Part shown: positions 60,380 to 64,000 of the stretch, piece after piece
How positions within the stretch are numbered: position 1 is the first letter of the stretch
Layout of the letters: each line of letters opens with the position of its first letter
NCBI GenBank assembly: GCA_022432975.1
Contig: CM039502.1
Location: forward strand, 11,367,803-11,431,802
Direction: 5' to 3'
Source: Begonia masoniana
Taxonomy: Eukaryota; Streptophyta; Magnoliopsida; Cucurbitales; Begoniaceae
Length of the DNA: 64,000 nucleotides
The notes under the pieces: generated by a model
Database searches by the model: none
The model's input: only the letters and a program-made list of their open reading frames with translations
Told to the model about the DNA's origin: nothing
Position numbers and translations under genes: made by a program

Positions 60380-62394
60380 GAGAAGGCGATGCCAGCAACT
60401 GGAGTGGGGGACGTTTGCTCCGGACGGGGGCTAGAATGGGCTGCGCCTGGAAAACGCAAACGGTGTATCTGGGCCAAAAAGAAGCAGACAACGTTGTTAT
60501 TCTCCACCCTCATTCTTGTTATTTCGGATCATCTTATACTTGTTCACATAATCTCTAGGTCATCTTGTTTGACACTTACAGAGGATCGCCAAAAGGGTAT
60601 CTTTTATGGATTCTCTTCTCCTCCAATGGCAGTAGATTAACGGAAAACGAAGACCCATTTCGGGAAAAAAAAAAAAATTGTGGTTTGAAGATTGAAGCTT
60701 GGGTACTGAAGATCTCAACTAGAAAGTATACGATTTGAAGCATAATTAGATTGCATTTGTTTAATTGAACCATATCAGATTGAATGCCAGCAGCTATATC
60801 AGAGGTTTCAACTTGCTACATGCATGTTTTCTCTGCAACAAAGTCGGGTGGTCCTCTTCTACTTTCAGTGGGTATTCCAAATGGTCCCTCCTCTATAACT
60901 CAGCTTCTTATTTAACATATTCTTTTCATCTATATATAAAAAAAAATCGCTTTCTGAGAGTTCTTACTCTTCTGTTCTTCATGATAATTTGTTTCTTAAC
61001 TTCATTTTTCTTACGATGAAAATGCTTTTTAATATACTAAAACACGCACGATGATAAGGAATTCATGTTAAGATTGACTTGAAATTACTTTGCTTTCCTC
61101 CACGTAACTTCTTCCAATCTATTAGGCGTGCATCGATCGACCCATGTGATAGGAATTCAGCTCTTTTGTAGTTGTCGATAAAGCATGAGTAGCCACTTTT
61201 TTCAAACTTTGCTGCATGGTCCCCCATCAGCGCATTCATCTTAATCACATGTGTATATACAAATATACAATATATAAACATATACATTATATCTGTGTCT
61301 ATATATGTGTGTGTTTATGTAATAAATTAGGTAGAACACAACATTAACTTGGTTAATGCTTATCTTTCTGATTTTGTAAAGATGACATGACGATCAGATA
61401 GATAAGCTCTATAACTATTGATGTAATCATATGAGTAGAAAAATGAAGATCAGATGTGGACTAGCACATTAAGTCGATGGAGATATGTGACTCGTGGCTT
61501 GATTTGGTCCACTGCTTTATCTTTCGATGGGGCATGGTCGGTTGAATTCCGGCATCTTTCTTTCTCAGCCGACTCTTCCTTCTTCTTCTTCTTCTTCTTC
61601 TTCTTCTACACCAATTTCATCTCTGCCAATTTGAATCCAAAACCTTCAGTCGTCCTCGTTTCGTATGCTCAGATCAAAGCCATAAATAGTTCATGGTTCA
61701 ACATGTTTACTACTTTCAGTGTCTCATGTGAGTTTTTTTTTTTCCTTAGTTCGTTCTCCTCTTTGAAGCTCAAGACCTAGTTTTTGATTGTGATTTTTTT
61801 TTTCATGAGAAAGATCGTAACACATACCTGAGTAGATCTTTCAAGTTTTGCAGCTGGAATGATTGAACTAAGTTCGATTTAATATTCTTAGGGTTAGAGT
61901 CTAAATCCTTGTAAGAAATTTATGCTTGATTACTCTAGTTCTTCAAATATTGGTGCAAGTATTTTCCGATATTAAACTTTACATTTCTATGTAATTATTA
62001 CAGTATTTTTCTCTGTCCCTTGATGAATTTTCTTCAAGTTTCTTATATGAAAGTCGTTCAAGGGTCAGCTAGTCTAAATTCTATTAGTTTCAGAGTTATA
62101 TGTTTCTTTAGAGGTTTGAGAAGGAGATCTACTTCATCAATTAGAAAGTATGAACTTAAAGCTTTTATATTTCATGCACTAGTTTTCCTTCGATTCTTGG
62201 AAAAAAATGACCAAAAATCTGATTGTCTGATTTTTTTTGTAAAGCAGATGAACGAAAGAAAGCACTCTGAGCAATATTATCCTGTGAACTTCATCTGAAA
62301 GACAGAAGAGAGGATTTCCAAGAGTTTTCCATTGAAATATTTACTGAATTTTCAATTTTCTTTCGGAGGGGTAGACGATGATGAGAGACCTAAG
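60380..62394. other. Promoter regions of the kanadaptin-like and TCP genes
   Basis: The part just after the gap is GC-richer than its surroundings and may be the leader of the minus-strand gene. A TCT/CTT microsatellite lies at 61573-61606. The rest is AT-rich, with short open frames that have no protein features. The stretch before 62395 is open in the TCP frame back to 62332 without an ATG. Confidence 0.45.
61573..61606. repeat. (TTC)n microsatellite upstream of the TCP gene
   Basis: About ten TTC units about 0.8 kb upstream of the TCP start codon. Confidence 0.9.
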
Positions 62395-63402
62395 ATGATT
62401 ACAAGTACTACTGAAGAGATCTTTCCCTCAAAACAAGATCATCACATAAAAATTGACAAGCCTTCGTCGAGTTCAACACCATGGCTTCGATTGAAGGATC
62501 CGAGGATTGTGCGAGTTTCACGGGCGTTCGGAGGAAAGGATAGACATAGCAAAGTTTGTACAATAAGAGGATTAAGAGACAGAAGAGTGAGACTTTCTGT
62601 TCCTACTGCCATTCAACTGTATGATCTTCAACATAGGCTTGGCCTTAGTCAGCCTAGCAAGGTTGTGGATTGGCTGCTTCATGCAGCAAAAGACGAAATC
62701 GATGAACTTCCTCCGCTGCCGATTCAACCGGAATTCTTCGGACAGAATTACCAATCGATGCTCGAATTAGTCTCTCCGAGTGCTTTCCAATCCAATGGAG
62801 AGCTCAAAATCAGCAATGGAATAGCCAATTGGGATGCTTCAAGTGGATTGGTCAGACCAAGTAATTTCATTTCAGATGTTTTATGGAGGGCTAAATCTAA
62901 AGAAGTTGCAAAAGAGGAAGAAAACGAGAGAGAAAATTGGAGGAGCTTTAAAAAACACAGCAATGGCAGTGAAAAACAGGTTTTCTTGGACAATCAATGT
63001 CTTCCAGGTACGTTGAATAACAATTCAAGCTCATTTGTTAGTCAATTGGAGGCCTCAGATCCTTCATCTTCTCATTTAGGCAGCCATCTCTCAACTCAAT
63101 CAGAACATCATCTTCATAACTTCAATTTCATGCAATTGCCTCCCCCTTTTTCTCTGCCGACAGGGTCTCAAATCTTCATATGCCCTTCGGGTTCGCAATG
63201 GTATTTTCCGTCACCGCCGTTCGAGAGTGATCCGAGACAAGCGAACCATTTACAGACGATGAGCTCAACTTCCCAAAGTCTCTTTACGAACTCTCTTACA
63301 CCCTCTCCATACCCTATTAGCCAATCTATCAGACCCTTCCCTTTCAGCATGGCTCCTAAGCTATTTACCTCTCCGGAGAACAGTGATGGTCGACCGAAAT
63401 AA
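62395..63402 (+). CDS. TCP13-like: CIN-class TCP transcription factor (TCP5/13/17 group)
   Basis: A single coding exon of 335 residues. The TCP basic helix-loop-helix domain spans about residues 44-103: [40 protein letters not shown] and [20 protein letters not shown]. The preceding [17 protein letters not shown] is the class II CIN signature seen in TCP5, TCP13 and TCP17. These proteins bind GGNCCC-type sites in the nucleus and limit growth at leaf and petal margins; TCP13 relatives also act in light and drought responses. The C-terminal half is rich in serine, proline and histidine, with no known domain. No miR319-type site was noticed, as expected for this subgroup. The ATG at 62395 is the first in frame. 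The choice among TCP5, 13 and 17 is not firm. Confidence 0.93.
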   Translation: MITSTTEEIFPSKQDHHIKIDKPSSSSTPWLRLKDPRIVRVSRAFGGKDRHSKVCTIRGLRDRRVRLSVPTAIQLYDLQHRLGLSQPSKVVDWLLHAAKDEIDELPPLPIQPEFFGQNYQSMLELVSPSAFQSNGELKISNGIANWDASSGLVRPSNFISDVLWRAKSKEVAKEEENERENWRSFKKHSNGSEKQVFLDNQCLPGTLNNNSSSFVSQLEASDPSSSHLGSHLSTQSEHHLHNFNFMQLPPPFSLPTGSQIFICPSGSQWYFPSPPFESDPRQANHLQTMSSTSQSLFTNSLTPSPYPISQSIRPFPFSMAPKLFTSPENSDGRPK

Positions 63403-64000
63403 GAACCTGTAAAATTTATCCAAACTTATTGGAAAGTTCGTCCTCGTCCTTGAAAGAACTTATTTGGCTTGTTTTGTTATCTTTGTGGGATTTGTTTTGG
63501 TTTGTTCACTTGATATAAGTTTTGTACTATGAGCAGTGCTGTAGCATAAGCTGATATTCTTCTCATTTTCTTAGTTTCCAATTCAAACACAGTGATTGTA
63601 TCAATGTTTGTTTGTATAATGAAGAGCAAATAAATAGTTAATGGTGTTAGAGAGAGGTTTCTTCTCTTATTTTACCCTTTTTTATGTTGGATTTTCAGAG
63701 AGTAAAATAGAATGTAGAACATGACATAGCATTATGTTTTTTAAGTACAAACCTAGATATCATGTTTCAGTTTTAATCGATGACATTCATGTATCTCTGT
63801 CTTTCTGTGTATTAACGATCAATGCTGAGAGAAAGAGAGATCATTTTTTTAAAAGGTTTTGAGTAGAAGCTTGTATGATCTTCACTTCCATTTTCTTTCT
63901 TCTAGTTGATTGGTAAATACACATGATCAAAGTTAAGTGAATCTGAAAGATAATGAATCATAAAATGTTGTAAATAAACTTAGTTTGAAAAATATACGTT
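63403..64000. other. TCP 3' flank
   Basis: 3' untranslated region and downstream spacer. No further gene or repeat was recognised before the window ends. Confidence 0.5.

Overview
The window is nuclear DNA from a eudicot plant. The evidence is small exons separated by AT-rich GT-AG introns, plant-specific families (SEPALLATA MADS box, CIN-type TCP, reversibly glycosylated polypeptide, augmin AUG5), a Cassandra-type element carrying 5S rRNA sequence, and Ty3/gypsy elements primed by tRNA-Met. The species cannot be named from the sequence alone. A 100-base run of N (60280-60379) marks an assembly gap.

Layout. Positions 1-13400 are mostly repeats. They hold two copies of a long LTR-like family (1-2284 and 8108-11592), pieces of a Cassandra LTR, a nested palindromic element (11763-12609), several small inverted-repeat elements, and one single-exon gene for a RALF-like secreted peptide (5360-5731, minus). 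Positions 13897-34091 hold a UDP-arabinopyranose mutase/RGP gene, a tRNA-Ile(AAU), a SEPALLATA MADS-box gene, a DSBA/FrnE-like thioredoxin-fold gene and a RING-H2 E3 ligase gene. Positions 34092-45803 are the AUG5 augmin gene. Its second intron is 5.9 kb because it holds an old LTR element (35924-41412) that carries a broken fragment of cytosolic alpha-glucan phosphorylase. A younger, non-autonomous chromovirus-like element (36565-39967) is nested inside that one. Positions 47233-55075 hold an Ole e 1/proline-rich secreted protein, the U3 snoRNP protein IMP3 and an ABHD17-like hydrolase. From 55528 to about 60640 lies a kanadaptin-like FHA gene whose 5' end is missing around the gap and whose exons carry many one-base indels. 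A TCP5/13/17-class transcription factor closes the window (62395-63402).

The genes do not form a pathway. They are ordinary single-copy-type plant genes in alternating orientation, and the set recalls known duplicated Arabidopsis blocks (RGP - SEP - RING - Ole e 1 - IMP3, and AUG5 - RING - DSBA - FHA). I reconstructed full coding sequences by joining exons at GT-AG sites for RGP (359 aa), SEP (243 aa), DSBA-like (217 aa), RING (224 aa), AUG5 (791 aa), Ole e 1 (330 aa), IMP3 (183 aa), ABHD17-like (382 aa) and TCP (335 aa). All of these stay in frame; only the kanadaptin-like gene does not.

The most notable material is the nested retroelements inside AUG5. One has captured host phosphorylase sequence. 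The other has protease joined directly to the integrase C-terminus with a doubled chromo-like segment. Also notable are a seven-copy family of small inverted-repeat elements, a 5S-bearing solo LTR with perfect target duplication, and the cluster of indels in the kanadaptin-like gene.
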